DNA from: Toxorhynchites rutilus septentrionalis | Taxonomy: Eukaryota; Arthropoda; Insecta; Diptera; Culicidae | DNA length: 64,000 nucleotides | Direction of reading: 5' to 3' | Assembly (NCBI RefSeq): GCF_029784135.1 | Contig: NC_073745.1 | Coordinates: 53,396,285 to 53,460,284 of the forward strand | In this document: piece after piece, positions 23,376 to 31,930 of the stretch | Position numbering within the stretch: the first letter of the stretch is position 1 | Layout of the letters: each line of letters begins with the position of its first letter | Made by a program: the position numbers and the translations under genes | The notes under the pieces: generated by a model | Told to the model about the DNA's origin: nothing | Seen by the model: only the letters and a program-made list of their open reading frames with translations | Database searches by the model: none

Positions 23376-23463
23376 GAATATCCTTTTAAGTACTTCAAGA
23401 TATTTTTAAATCGTGGAATGGTCACAAGCAGCTGTGATCAAGTGCACAGTAAAAACATCAAGC

Positions 23464-23535
23464 GGCTCAATGGTCTAGGGGTATGATTCTCGCTTTGGGT
23501 GCGAGAGGTCCCGGGTTCAAATCCCGGTTGAGCCC
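23464..23535 (+). tRNA. tRNA-Pro(TGG), unit 13
   Basis: Consensus sequence; spacer A on both sides. Confidence 0.97.
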
Positions 23536-23623
23536 GAATATCCTTTTAAATACTTCAAGATATTTTTAAATCGTGGAATGGTCACAAGCAGCTGTGATCA
23601 AGTGCACAGTAAAAACATCAAGC

Positions 23624-23695
23624 GGCTCAATGGTCTAGGGGTATGATTCTCGCTTTGGGTGCGAGAGGTCCCGGGTTCAAATCCCGGTTGAGCCC
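23624..23695 (+). tRNA. tRNA-Pro(TGG), unit 14
   Basis: Consensus sequence; first unit of a block that recurs 1,267 bp further on (units 22-26). Confidence 0.97.
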
Positions 23696-23785
23696 GAATA
23701 TCCTTTTAAGTACTTCAAGATATTTTCAAATCGTGAGAATGATCACAAGCAACTGTGATCAAGAGCACAGTAAAAAACATCAAGC

Positions 23786-23857
23786 GGCTCAATGGTCTAG
23801 GGGTATGATTCTCGCTTTGGGTGCGAGAGGTCCCGGGTTCAAATCCCGGTTGAGCCC
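23786..23857 (+). tRNA. tRNA-Pro(TGG), unit 15
   Basis: Consensus sequence; its counterpart 1,267 bp downstream is unit 23. Confidence 0.97.
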
Positions 23858-23946
23858 GAATATCCTTTTAAATACTTCAAGATATTTTTAAATCGTGGAA
23901 TGGTCACGAGCAGCTGTGATCAAGAGCACAGTAAAAAACATCAAGC

Positions 23947-24018
23947 GGCTCAATGGTCTAGGGGTATGATTCTCGCTTTGGGTGCGAGAGGTCCCGGGTT
24001 CAAATCCCGGTTGAGCCC
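23947..24018 (+). tRNA. tRNA-Pro(TGG), unit 16
   Basis: Consensus sequence; its counterpart is unit 24. Confidence 0.97.
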
Positions 24019-24107
24019 GAATATCCTTTTAAATACTTCAAGATATTTTTAAATCGTGGAATGGTCACAAGCAGCTGTGATCAAGAGCACAGTAAAAAAC
24101 ATCAAGC

Positions 24108-24179
24108 GGCTCAATGGTCTAGGGGTATGATTCTCGCTTTGGGTGCGAGAGGTCCCGGGTTCAAATCCCGGTTGAGCCC
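24108..24179 (+). tRNA. tRNA-Pro(TGG), unit 17
   Basis: Consensus sequence; its counterpart is unit 25. Confidence 0.97.
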
Positions 24180-24270
24180 GAATATCCTTTTAAGTACTTC
24201 AAGATATTTTCAAATCGTGAGAATGATCACAAGCAACTGTGATCAAGAGCACTGTAAAAAAACATCAAGC

Positions 24271-24342
24271 GGCTCAATGGTCTAGGGGTATGATTCTCGC
24301 TTTGGGTGCGAGAGGTCCCGGGTTCAAATCCCGGTTGAGCCC
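24271..24342 (+). tRNA. tRNA-Pro(TGG), unit 18
   Basis: Consensus sequence; 5' spacer has GAGCACTGTAAAAAAAC. The 3' spacer starts GAATATTCTTTT. Its counterpart is unit 26. Confidence 0.97.
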
Positions 24343-24431
24343 GAATATTCTTTTAAATACTTCAAGATATTTTTAAATCGTGAGAATGAACACAAGCAGC
24401 TGTGATCACGAGCACAGTAAAAACATCAAGC

Positions 24432-24490
24432 GGCTCAATGGTCTAGGGGTATGATTCTCGCTTTGGGTGCGATAGGTCCCGGTTGAGCTC
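24432..24490 (+). pseudogene. Truncated tRNA-Pro, unit 19
   Basis: Thirteen nucleotides of the T arm are missing between two CCCGG repeats, removing the TTCAAAT loop and thus the B box. The anticodon stem has GCGATA for GCGAGA and the end reads GAGCTC. It cannot fold as a normal tRNA. Spacer B follows. Confidence 0.92.
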
Positions 24491-24580
24491 GGAATATCTT
24501 TTTGAACATATTGAGCTATTTTAAGAACATGAGTAAGATCACGAGCAGCTGTGATCGACTGCACAGTGAAAACATCAAGC

Positions 24581-24652
24581 GGCTCAATGGTCTAGGGGTA
24601 TGATTCTCGCTTTGGGTGCGAGAGGTCCCGGGTTCAAATCCCGGTTGAGCCC
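24581..24652 (+). tRNA. tRNA-Pro(TGG), unit 20
   Basis: Consensus sequence between two truncated units; preceded by spacer B. Confidence 0.97.
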
Positions 24653-24741
24653 GAATATCCTTTTAAGTACTTCAAGATATTTTCAAATCGTGAGAATGAT
24701 CACAAGCAACTGTGATCACGAGCACAGTAAAAACATCAAGC

Positions 24742-24800
24742 GGCTCAATGGTCTAGGGGTATGATTCTCGCTTTGGGTGCGATAGGTCCCGGTTGAGCTC
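24742..24800 (+). pseudogene. Truncated tRNA-Pro, unit 21
   Basis: Same 13-nt T-arm deletion and same GCGATA and GAGCTC changes as unit 19, so the two are copies of one event. Confidence 0.92.
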
Positions 24801-24890
24801 GGAATATCTTTTTGAACATATTGAGCTATTTTAAGAACATGAGTAAGATCACGAGCAGCTGTGATCGACTGCACAGTGGAAACATCAAGC

Positions 24891-24962
24891 GGCTCAATGG
24901 TCTAGGGGTATGATTCTCGCTTTGGGTGCGAGAGGTCCCGGGTTCAAATCCCGGTTGAGCCC
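24891..24962 (+). tRNA. tRNA-Pro(TGG), unit 22
   Basis: Consensus sequence; 5' flank reads GTGGAAACATC. First unit of the second 1,267-bp block copy. Confidence 0.97.
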
Positions 24963-25052
24963 GAATATCCTTTTAAGTACTTCAAGATATTTTCAAATCG
25001 TGAGAATGATCACAAGCAACTGTGATCAAGAGCACAGTAAAAAACATCAAGC

Positions 25053-25124
25053 GGCTCAATGGTCTAGGGGTATGATTCTCGCTTTGGGTGCGAGAGGTCC
25101 CGGGTTCAAATCCCGGTTGAGCCC
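25053..25124 (+). tRNA. tRNA-Pro(TGG), unit 23
   Basis: Consensus sequence; matches unit 15 including its spacers. Confidence 0.97.
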
Positions 25125-25213
25125 GAATATCCTTTTAAATACTTCAAGATATTTTTAAATCGTGGAATGGTCACGAGCAGCTGTGATCAAGAGCACAGTA
25201 AAAAACATCAAGC

Positions 25214-25285
25214 GGCTCAATGGTCTAGGGGTATGATTCTCGCTTTGGGTGCGAGAGGTCCCGGGTTCAAATCCCGGTTGAGCCC
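25214..25285 (+). tRNA. tRNA-Pro(TGG), unit 24
   Basis: Consensus sequence; matches unit 16 including its spacers. Confidence 0.97.
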
Positions 25286-25374
25286 GAATATCCTTTTAAA
25301 TACTTCAAGATATTTTTAAATCGTGGAATGGTCACAAGCAGCTGTGATCAAGAGCACAGTAAAAAACATCAAGC

Positions 25375-25446
25375 GGCTCAATGGTCTAGGGGTATGATTC
25401 TCGCTTTGGGTGCGAGAGGTCCCGGGTTCAAATCCCGGTTGAGCCC
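25375..25446 (+). tRNA. tRNA-Pro(TGG), unit 25
   Basis: Consensus sequence; matches unit 17. Confidence 0.97.
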
Positions 25447-25536
25447 GAATATCCTTTTAAGTACTTCAAGATATTTTCAAATCGTGAGAATGATCACAAG
25501 CAACTGTGATCAAGAGCACTGTAAAAAACATCAAGC

Positions 25537-25608
25537 GGCTCAATGGTCTAGGGGTATGATTCTCGCTTTGGGTGCGAGAGGTCCCGGGTTCAAATCCCGG
25601 TTGAGCCC
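25537..25608 (+). tRNA. tRNA-Pro(TGG), unit 26
   Basis: Consensus sequence; matches unit 18, including the GCACTGTAAAAA flank with one fewer A. Confidence 0.97.
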
Positions 25609-25697
25609 GAATATTCTTTTAAATACTTCAAGATATTTTTAAATCGTGAGAATGAGCACAAGCAGCTGTGATCACGTGCACAGTAAAAACATCAAGC

Positions 25698-25769
25698 GGC
25701 TCAATGGTCTAGGGGTATGATTCTCGCTTTGGGTGCGAGAGGTCCCGGGTTCAAATCCCGGTTGAGCCC
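25698..25769 (+). tRNA. tRNA-Pro(TGG), unit 27
   Basis: Consensus sequence; 3' spacer starts GAATATTC and has CGTTAGAATGATC. Confidence 0.96.
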
Positions 25770-25858
25770 GAATATTCTTTTAAATACTTCAAGATATTTT
25801 CAAATCGTTAGAATGATCACAAGCAGCTGTGATCAAGTGCACAGTAAAAACATCAAGC

Positions 25859-25930
25859 GGCTCAATGGTCTAGGGGTATGATTCTCGCTTTGGGTGCGAG
25901 AGGTCCCGGGTTCAAATCCCGGTTGAACCC
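25859..25930 (+). tRNA. tRNA-Pro(TGG), unit 28, acceptor-stem mutant
   Basis: Full length, but the 3' acceptor strand reads TTGAACC instead of TTGAGCC, giving a C-A mismatch at the third acceptor pair. Anticodon TGG and both internal promoter boxes are intact. It may be transcribed but less stable. Spacer B follows. Confidence 0.85.
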
Positions 25931-26020
25931 GGAATATCTTTTTGAACATATTGAGCTATTTTAAGAACATGAGTAAGATCACGAGCAGCTGTGATCGACT
26001 GCACAGTGAAAACATCAAGC

Positions 26021-26092
26021 GGCTCAATGGTCTAGGGGTATGATTCTCGCTTTGGGTGCGAGAGGTCCCGGGTTCAAATCCCGGTTGAGCCC
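26021..26092 (+). tRNA. tRNA-Pro(TGG), unit 29
   Basis: Consensus sequence; preceded by spacer B. Confidence 0.97.
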
Positions 26093-26182
26093 GAATATCC
26101 TTTTAAGTACTTCAAGATATTTTCAAATCGTGAGAATGATCACAAGCAACAGTGATCAAGAACACAGTAAAAAACATCAAGC

Positions 26183-26241
26183 GGCTCAATGGTCTAGGGG
26201 TATGATTCTCGCTTTGGGTGCGAGAGGTCCCGATTGAGCTC
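26183..26241 (+). pseudogene. Truncated tRNA-Pro, unit 30
   Basis: Same 13-nt T-arm loss as units 19 and 21, but with intact GCGAGA and a CCCGA change. Spacer B follows. Confidence 0.9.
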
Positions 26242-26331
26242 GGAATATCTTTTTGAACATATTGAGCTATTTTAAGAACATGAGTAAGATCACGAGCAGC
26301 TGTGATCGACTGCACAGTGAAAACATCAAGC

Positions 26332-26403
26332 GGCTCAATGGTCTAGGGGTATGATTCTCGCTTTGGGTGCGAGAGGTCCCGGGTTCAAATCCCGGTTGAG
26401 CCC
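26332..26403 (+). tRNA. tRNA-Pro(TGG), unit 31
   Basis: Consensus sequence; first gene of a 390-bp block present three times (26332, 26722, 27112). Confidence 0.97.
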
Positions 26404-26492
26404 GAATATTCTTTTAAATACTTCAAGATATTTTTAAATCGTGAGAATGAGCACAAGCAGCTGTGATCACGTGCACAGTAAAAACATCAAGC

Positions 26493-26500
26493 GGCTCAAT
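26493..26500 (+). pseudogene. tRNA-Pro 5' fragment, unit 32
   Basis: Only GGCTCAAT remains; the sequence then jumps into spacer (TTAAATCGTGAG), the footprint of a deletion between units. Confidence 0.85.
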
Positions 26501-26559
26501 TTAAATCGTGAGAATGAGCACAAGCAGCTGTGATCAAGTGCACAGTAAAAACATCAAGC

Positions 26560-26631
26560 GGCTCAATGGTCTAGGGGTATGATTCTCGCTGTGAGTACGA
26601 GAAGTCCCGGGTTCAAATCCCGGTTGAGCCC
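26560..26631 (+). tRNA. Pro-type tRNA with TGA anticodon, unit 33
   Basis: The body is that of the array tRNA-Pro, but the anticodon loop reads TGTGAGT: position 33 is G instead of T, the anticodon is TGA (Ser codon UCA) instead of TGG, and 31-39 becomes a C-A mismatch (ACGAGA). One further change gives GAAGTCC. Loss of U33 argues for a pseudogene. Internal promoter boxes and the TTTTT terminator remain, so it may still be transcribed. Spacer B follows. Confidence 0.75.
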
Positions 26632-26721
26632 GGAATATCTTTTTGAACATATTGAGCTATTTTAAGAACATGAGTAAGATCACGAGCAGCTGTGATCGAC
26701 TGCACAGTGAAAACATCAAGC

Positions 26722-26793
26722 GGCTCAATGGTCTAGGGGTATGATTCTCGCTTTGGGTGCGAGAGGTCCCGGGTTCAAATCCCGGTTGAGCCC
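26722..26793 (+). tRNA. tRNA-Pro(TGG), unit 34
   Basis: Consensus sequence; first gene of the second 390-bp block. Confidence 0.97.
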
Positions 26794-26882
26794 GAATATT
26801 CTTTTAAATACTTCAAGATATTTTTAAATCGTGAGAATGAGCACAAGCAGCTGTGATCACGTGCACAGTAAAAACATCAAGC

Positions 26883-26890
26883 GGCTCAAT
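26883..26890 (+). pseudogene. tRNA-Pro 5' fragment, unit 35
   Basis: Copy of unit 32 in the second 390-bp block, with the same GGCTCAAT-TTAAATCG junction. Confidence 0.85.
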
Positions 26891-26949
26891 TTAAATCGTG
26901 AGAATGAGCACAAGCAGCTGTGATCAAGTGCACAGTAAAAACATCAAGC

Positions 26950-27021
26950 GGCTCAATGGTCTAGGGGTATGATTCTCGCTGTGAGTACGAGAAGTCCCGG
27001 GTTCAAATCCCGGTTGAGCCC
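26950..27021 (+). tRNA. Pro-type tRNA with TGA anticodon, unit 36
   Basis: Identical to unit 33 in the changed anticodon arm (CTGTGAGTACGAGAAG), as expected from the 390-bp block duplication. Confidence 0.75.
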
Positions 27022-27111
27022 GGAATATCTTTTTGAACATATTGAGCTATTTTAAGAACATGAGTAAGATCACGAGCAGCTGTGATCGACTGCACAGTGA
27101 AAACATCAAGC

Positions 27112-27183
27112 GGCTCAATAGTCTAGGGGTATGATTCTCGCTTTGGGTGCGAGAGGTCCCGGGTTCAAATCCCGGTTGAGCCC
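27112..27183 (+). tRNA. tRNA-Pro(TGG), unit 37, position 9 variant
   Basis: Full length with GGCTCAATA in place of GGCTCAATG; anticodon and arms are intact. First gene of the third 390-bp block. Confidence 0.9.
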
Positions 27184-27272
27184 GAATATTCTTTTAAATA
27201 CTTCAAGATATTTTTAAATCGTGAGAATGAGCACAAGCAGCTGTGATCACGTGCACAGTAAAAACATCAAGC

Positions 27273-27280
27273 GGCTCAAT
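27273..27280 (+). pseudogene. tRNA-Pro 5' fragment, unit 38
   Basis: Third copy of the GGCTCAAT fragment with the same junction. Confidence 0.85.
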
Positions 27281-27339
27281 TTAAATCGTGAGAATGAGCA
27301 CAAGCAGCTGTGATCAAGTGCACAGTAAAAACATCAAGC

Positions 27340-27395
27340 GGCTCAATGGTCTAGGGGTATGATTCTCGCTGTGAGTTCAAATCCCGGTTGAGCCC
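27340..27395 (+). pseudogene. Truncated TGA-type tRNA, unit 39
   Basis: It carries the CTGTGAG change of units 33 and 36 but lacks 16 nt, joining GTGAG directly to TTCAAATCC, so the anticodon arm cannot form. Confidence 0.88.
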
Positions 27396-27485
27396 GGAAT
27401 ATCTTTTTGAACATATTGAGCTATTTTAAGAACATGAGTAAGATTACGAGCAGCTGTGATCGACTGCACAGTGAAAACATCAAGC

Positions 27486-27544
27486 GGCTCAATGGTCTAG
27501 GGGTATGATTCTCGCTTTGGGTGCGAGCGGTCCCGGTTGAGCCC
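27486..27544 (+). pseudogene. Truncated tRNA-Pro, unit 40
   Basis: 13-nt T-arm loss at the CCCGG repeat, plus GCGAGCGG in the variable region; the acceptor end GAGCCC is normal. Spacer B follows. Confidence 0.9.
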
Positions 27545-27634
27545 GGAATATCTTTTTGAACATATTGAGCTATTTTAAGATCATGAGTAAGATCACGAGC
27601 AGCTGTGATCGACTGCACAGTGGAAGCATCGAGC

Positions 27635-27706
27635 GGCTCAATGGTCTAGGGGTATGATTCTCGTTTTGGTTGCGAGAGATCCCGGATTCAAATCCCGGTT
27701 GAGCCC
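27635..27706 (+). tRNA. tRNA-Pro(TGG)-like, unit 41, mutated
   Basis: Full length with CTCGT/GCGAG (a T-G pair at 31-39), loop TTTGGTT (position 37 changed), GATCCC and a changed T arm (CCGGATTC). Anticodon TGG persists. Doubtful function. Confidence 0.7.
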
Positions 27707-27794
27707 GAATATCCTTTTAAATACTTCAAGATATTTTTAAATCGTGGAATGGTCACTAGCAGCTGTGATCAAGTGCACAGTAAAAACATCAAAC

Positions 27795-27866
27795 GGCTCA
27801 ATGGTCTAGGGGTATGATTCTCGCTTTGGGTGCGAGAGGTCCCGGGTTCAAATCCCTGTTGAGCCC
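27795..27866 (+). tRNA. tRNA-Pro(TGG)-like, unit 42, T-arm mutant
   Basis: Full length; the T arm 3' strand is CCCTG instead of CCCGG, giving one mismatch. The other arms are consensus. Confidence 0.8.
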
Positions 27867-27901
27867 GAATATCCTTTTAATTACTTGAAGATATGATCAA
27901 G

Positions 27902-27956
27902 ATATGATTCTCGCTTTGGGTGCGAGAGATCCTGGGTTCAAATCCCGGTTAAGCCC
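27902..27956 (+). pseudogene. 5'-truncated tRNA-Pro, unit 43
   Basis: The acceptor 5' strand and D arm are missing; the anticodon arm with TGG and a T arm CTGGG/CCCGG remain, and the end reads TTAAGCCC. It marks the decayed right end of the array. Confidence 0.88.
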
Positions 27957-29659
27957 GGAATGTTTTGTTTTGAACACATTGAGCACTCTTCAAGATCGTC
28001 AGAATGATTGCTAGCACTGACCTGAAGGTATATTTTAAAAGTTGATTATTTCATGTAGTTCATATCCTTCATTTTAATGTGAAGCTCGTGATAGTGATGA
28101 CATGTTCTCAAGTTTGTCGAGAGGTTGAAAACTAAATCACCGTTGTTCGCAAGGGTTTAGAAACGGACGTTGCTGGTGGAGAAGAGTGAACATAATGCTT
28201 CTCTGAGTCGCCGATAAAGTTCTTTCGTACGTTTCACACCTTTTCGAAAATTTTCCGCTACTCTGCCACCAACATCCATCTTCTCGGGTTCGTTCGAGGG
28301 TATTCAATTTTCACCAGACTCTTATACACGTATTTCTGCCCGGGATCTCCTCCACAGACTGTATGGACTCAGTCAGGTGTGAAATATGACACGCCCTCCG
28401 GGCGATAAATAATAATCACAATCATCGACGTCGCCACCCCGATGCCCCGATCTCCACTCTTGACAGTCTGGTCTGCTAAGCATCGGCGCGGTCATATGTA
28501 TACCCCATAATGAGAGTGGTTGTTTTCCATTGTTTTGTTATGAGGCTGAAAAAATGGACAAAAGGACCACGTACAGTTTGCACCCGCTATTATCATGCCA
28601 GTTATACTGGCGGGCGGCGATCTATACGCTGAGATAGTTAGAGGACTGAAGTGAGACGAGAAAAGGTGTTTAAAAGTGCTAGCATCACTCACCACAGAGA
28701 TCGTTCATGTGCGTAAGGGGCACAGGATTACACTCAGTTCTCAGCAATATATAAGACGGACCATTACAATAATTGGATCTGACGACGTATTCCCTGCTCA
28801 CATGTATAATATAGTTGTTCAAGAAAATACAATATGGCGAGATCCATGGCCTTTTTTAAAAAATAGTTACCAGCATTTCGATCTTCAAATGTTCAACGAT
28901 TTTGATTCCTCAGAATTTAGCACTTACCTAAAATGGAAAGAAAAAAAGAGGTTAGTTTCGTTTCTATCAACAACCGGAAAATGGTGCTGATAATATTATT
29001 TTGATGATTTCTATACGGTTGTCATTAAAATAAGTGACATTCATGTGCCTCTTTTTTCCTCTTCGCCTTCATCCGGTTTTAGACATTAGGTACAATGCCC
29101 TCGCCATGGCTCGTAACCGATACCAATGTGAGTGACACATCTGTCGGTTTTGATGGATGAAGGATGGGTAGATGATGATGGGATGTACGACACTTGAGTT
29201 GACAAAACATTAATGCTTCCCACACGACTATGTGACAAAACAGAAATCCATTCCGAGGCGATACGGTTCGAAATCTCTGAGAGCACTTATAACTGATTGT
29301 ACCCTAGCGACAAACGATGAGATAATAGGGATTAAACTTTGTCTCTTTTATCCATACTACTATGGTCTATTGTCCAGATAGCGAGGATTTGTGTCTGAGA
29401 AAAATCTGTTCCTGGAAATCTGTTTGTAGCATGATGCAAAAAATAAGTAGGACAGAGACTGGAACGTAACTCGTAAAGTGCGATACAATTCGATACAGCC
29501 AGTTTTTAGAAACACAACCTGATTACAATTCTGCGTGAACAATCTAACTGTTCTAAATAATCGTGCTCGAGATGAAACCTTTCTAACTCAAAACACATTT
29601 CCTTCTCGGTTTTTTTTTCATCTACTAATACTAAATTTCTCAAATTATGATTTGATTTT
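27957..29659. other. Unique DNA right of the tRNA array
   Basis: The part up to about 28700 is GC-richer and non-repetitive; beyond it the DNA is AT-rich. Open frames of up to 104 codons (28676-28990) have no recognisable domain. No gene is supported. Confidence 0.35.
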
Positions 29660-29862
29660 GAGTTTTGAATTTTTCACAAAAATCTAGAAAATTAAAAAAA
29701 TTCACTCTGTATTGGGATCGCATTATTCAGGCCGACCCCTCGATCCATAACAATCATTCAGATATAATTATTTACGAAAAGAGTGATCGACAAGTCACCA
29801 TCATCGATGTCGCTAAAATCCGGAAGAGAGCCATGGTCGCAAAATTTGCAAGTACCGAGTAA
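29660..29862 (+). pseudogene. Retroelement-like fragment (YWDR...HNNHSDIIIY...IIDVA)
   Basis: The frame contains TLYWDRIIQADPSIHNNHSD followed by IIIYEKSDRQVTIIDVA. A pattern YWDR-(I/T)x-D-x-(S/T)-(I/V)-x-HNxPDI-...-(I/L)IDVA is common near the C terminus of some retroelement polyproteins, where it resembles a PD-(D/E)xK nuclease core. Here the frame is short, stops at 29860-29862 and lacks the rest of the protein. I judge it a decayed fragment; the family is not certain. Confidence 0.4.
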
Positions 29863-30952
29863 CTCAAGGATTTTTGGGGGTTAAATGAGGTGCTAAGAAT
29901 TGCTGCAGGCCGGCATGCATAAGTCGGTCAGTCTTAGCACCTGCACGAATGACCGACAGTTCCCGAGACAAGACTATGCACGAGTATGCTGATACGTGCA
30001 CTTCGCAACGTCTAGTCCCCATTTGGAAACCAGAAGCTCTAATGCAGGTGAGAGTAATGTCAAAATTTTTCCAGAAATAGTTAAATCCTTTCACATAGTT
30101 ATTATATTCATCCCGATACTTGGTAAAAGTACATCAAAACCATCGTAGTTGGAAAAAGGTATGAGCCCTTTGAAAAATGAAGGCTCAATTTCTCAACAAG
30201 TAAACATGTTTTATTTTCAAAAAAATAAACTGAATAATATTAATACATTTAAGAGCATGATTTTTTCTCCTCTTCCAAATCTTCGAAAATTTTCCTTTGT
30301 GATTTTTTTATTAAAATTTTTGGAATGATCTATAATCTGGCTGTTCTGTTCCACGATTGCAATGGGAATTATCACTAAATATCATGTTAAACTGTCTTGA
30401 AGCCTGTTAAGAATCGTTTTCAATGTCTACAGCAGAGTCTCGCTCCAGTCAGCGAGCTGCCAACAGTCTTTCTTAATACTGATGTAACACACAGCAGCTT
30501 TGCTTAACCGCTTGAACGGAAATGACGAGTCCAGTTTGTCATAAACTTTTCTGAACAAACTGACAATGACGAGCTGGACTCGCCAGAAATTATTTGATAC
30601 TTTTTATGAGAGGAGTATCTATAAGTCATATCGTCTATTGCTATGGTATACTTATGTGCATGCTTATATTTATAGATAGAATGTAATTTTAATAATTCTA
30701 TGCAGTCATTAACGCATAGAGTAAATGAACTACATAACGTGAAGTGCAATAGCGGTTATTTTACTATTGATATACGTCTATAAAAGTTATTATATTTGTT
30801 CTGAGGGGAATACAATAAATATACAGTAACCTTTCGATAACTGAACCTTCCCAATCCATCCTCTAAAAACTAAGAAAAGTAAATCGTCTGCCAGAGCAGT
30901 GCTGACTGAACAAAAATGTGTTAATATAGTGTTTTGTTTTGTTTATTAGAAA
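29863..30952. other. AT-rich intergenic DNA
   Basis: Holds an imperfect hairpin at about 30526-30585 (CGAGTCCAG...CTGGACTCG) and, near 30825, a sequence ACAGTAACCTTTCGATAACT that resembles a single Tc1/pogo TIR without a partner. No gene is seen. Confidence 0.35.
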
Positions 30953-31279
30953 CTAGCTGACCCGGCAAACTTCGTCCCGCCAAAAATTTGTTTTTTGTTA
31001 TCAATACCTTCAAACATTCACGTTTTCTTACTATTAGCAAGTTCATGGATCCAATCGCAGAACTGTAATATCAGATTATTTTCAGACACAATTCTCGTTC
31101 AAGATTTTTCAACCACTTGTAAATAACATGTTTCTCCGTTACATGGAATAAATGTTTTATACAGAAAATATGATATAATAAAGACAGCCCTAAATCGGAC
31201 AATTCCTTTCTCGAGTTCTGCTCTTATCAACACATCTGGCGATCCTTTTTTTGGGTATAGATAGAAGAAGATATAGGAG
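30953..31279 (-). mobile_element. Helitron 3' part
   Basis: On the minus strand the element ends GGCGGGACGAAGTTTGCC followed by GGGTCAGCTAG. The GGC/GCC stem-loop about 11 nt before a terminal CTAG is the Helitron 3' signature. The body resembles 60937-61340. It stops abruptly at 31279, where a LINE 3' end is attached; the 5' TC end is missing. Confidence 0.8.
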
Positions 31280-31560
31280 TTGAGCTTGAGCTTGGGTAGA
31301 CTGTACAATTCGTAGTTGCTCTCCGTGATTGACCTGAACCAACCAAATTGCACAAAGAACACACAGAATGACGCTTGGGACTAGCAAATCATTCTCGTTA
31401 TGCAATTTTCGGTGATTCGAGCTTTCAATGATCAATAACGACGCCGGCCACGTCCTTACAGTCACCAGGGGAAGGGTAGGAATGTTAGTATGATATTCGC
31501 CGCCCGAAGGCCAGAAGGGTCGCCTCTATAGCGTGGTTCCCTAGCGTTTATCATGGAAGG
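31280..31560 (-). mobile_element. LINE 3' end with (CAAGCT)n-type tail
   Basis: Read on the minus strand it ends GGAGAGCAACTACGAATTG...CTACCCAAGCTCAAGCTCAA. The same 3' region is present at 35795-36010 and 56128-56264. Because all copies share the 3' end and differ in 5' extent, a 5'-truncating retrotransposon is the best explanation. No ORF is left. Confidence 0.6.
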
Positions 31561-31589
31561 GATAGTTTGTTAGTGGGAAGGGGTAATAA

Positions 31590-31930
31590 TCAGGATTCAC
31601 TGTGGTAAGTGATGTGATTATGCTAACGCAAACTAGAGATCACTTGACGAAACGAAAACTTGAAAACCAAATGCATTTCGTAGCCGTGAAGATATTAAAG
31701 GGTGACCTGAAAAGGTCTCTGCAAAAGGATCATAACTCTGGTAAGTGAATTAATTTTGTAAGCGTGGACCCAATTACTCGTTGAAACGAAAACTCGAACA
31801 TCAAATGCATTTCGTAGCAGCTGAACGGTAACCTGAAAAGTCTCCTCTGTTCAACGGAGCAAAAACTCGAAAATCAAATGCATTTGAAGATTGAATATAT
31901 TGAAGGGTCACCTGATAAGGTCTTATCAGA
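31590..31930 (+). repeat. Three diverged tandem repeats
   Basis: GAAACGAAAACT-like starts occur at 31649, 31783 and about 31859, each followed by CAAATGCATTT and, further on, by a CCTGAAAAGGTCT-like block. Units are unequal (about 134 and 76 bp apart) and diverged. Confidence 0.55.

Larger units (their letters stand above)
21539..27956 (+). repeat. Tandem array of 43 tRNA-Pro(TGG)-derived units
   Basis: A roughly 160-bp unit (72-bp tRNA plus about 88-90-bp spacer) is repeated head to tail. Twenty-eight units are full-length and match one consensus, six are full-length with changes, five are truncated and four are short fragments. Spacer type A starts GAATATCCTTTTAA and type B starts GGAATATCTTTTTGAACATA; both supply a Pol III T-run about 10-12 nt after the tRNA. 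Each spacer has an inverted repeat of the GATCAC...GTGATC type and ends AACATCAAGC before the gene. The array would provide tRNA-Pro for CCN codon reading. Decay increases at the right end. Confidence 0.97.

Noticed and set aside
23001..25642. Repeated open frames reading MILALGARGPGFKSR through the tRNA array
   Set aside because: They are read through tRNA genes and spacers; the repeated peptide is the translated tRNA-Pro sequence.
21539..27956. CRISPR-like appearance of regularly spaced 72-bp repeats
   Set aside because: The repeats are full tRNA genes with Pol III boxes and the spacers are repetitive themselves; eukaryotic tandem array, not CRISPR.
30825..30860. Single Tc1/pogo-like end (ACAGTAACCTTTCGATAACT)
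   Set aside because: No inverted partner was found nearby, so boundaries cannot be given.
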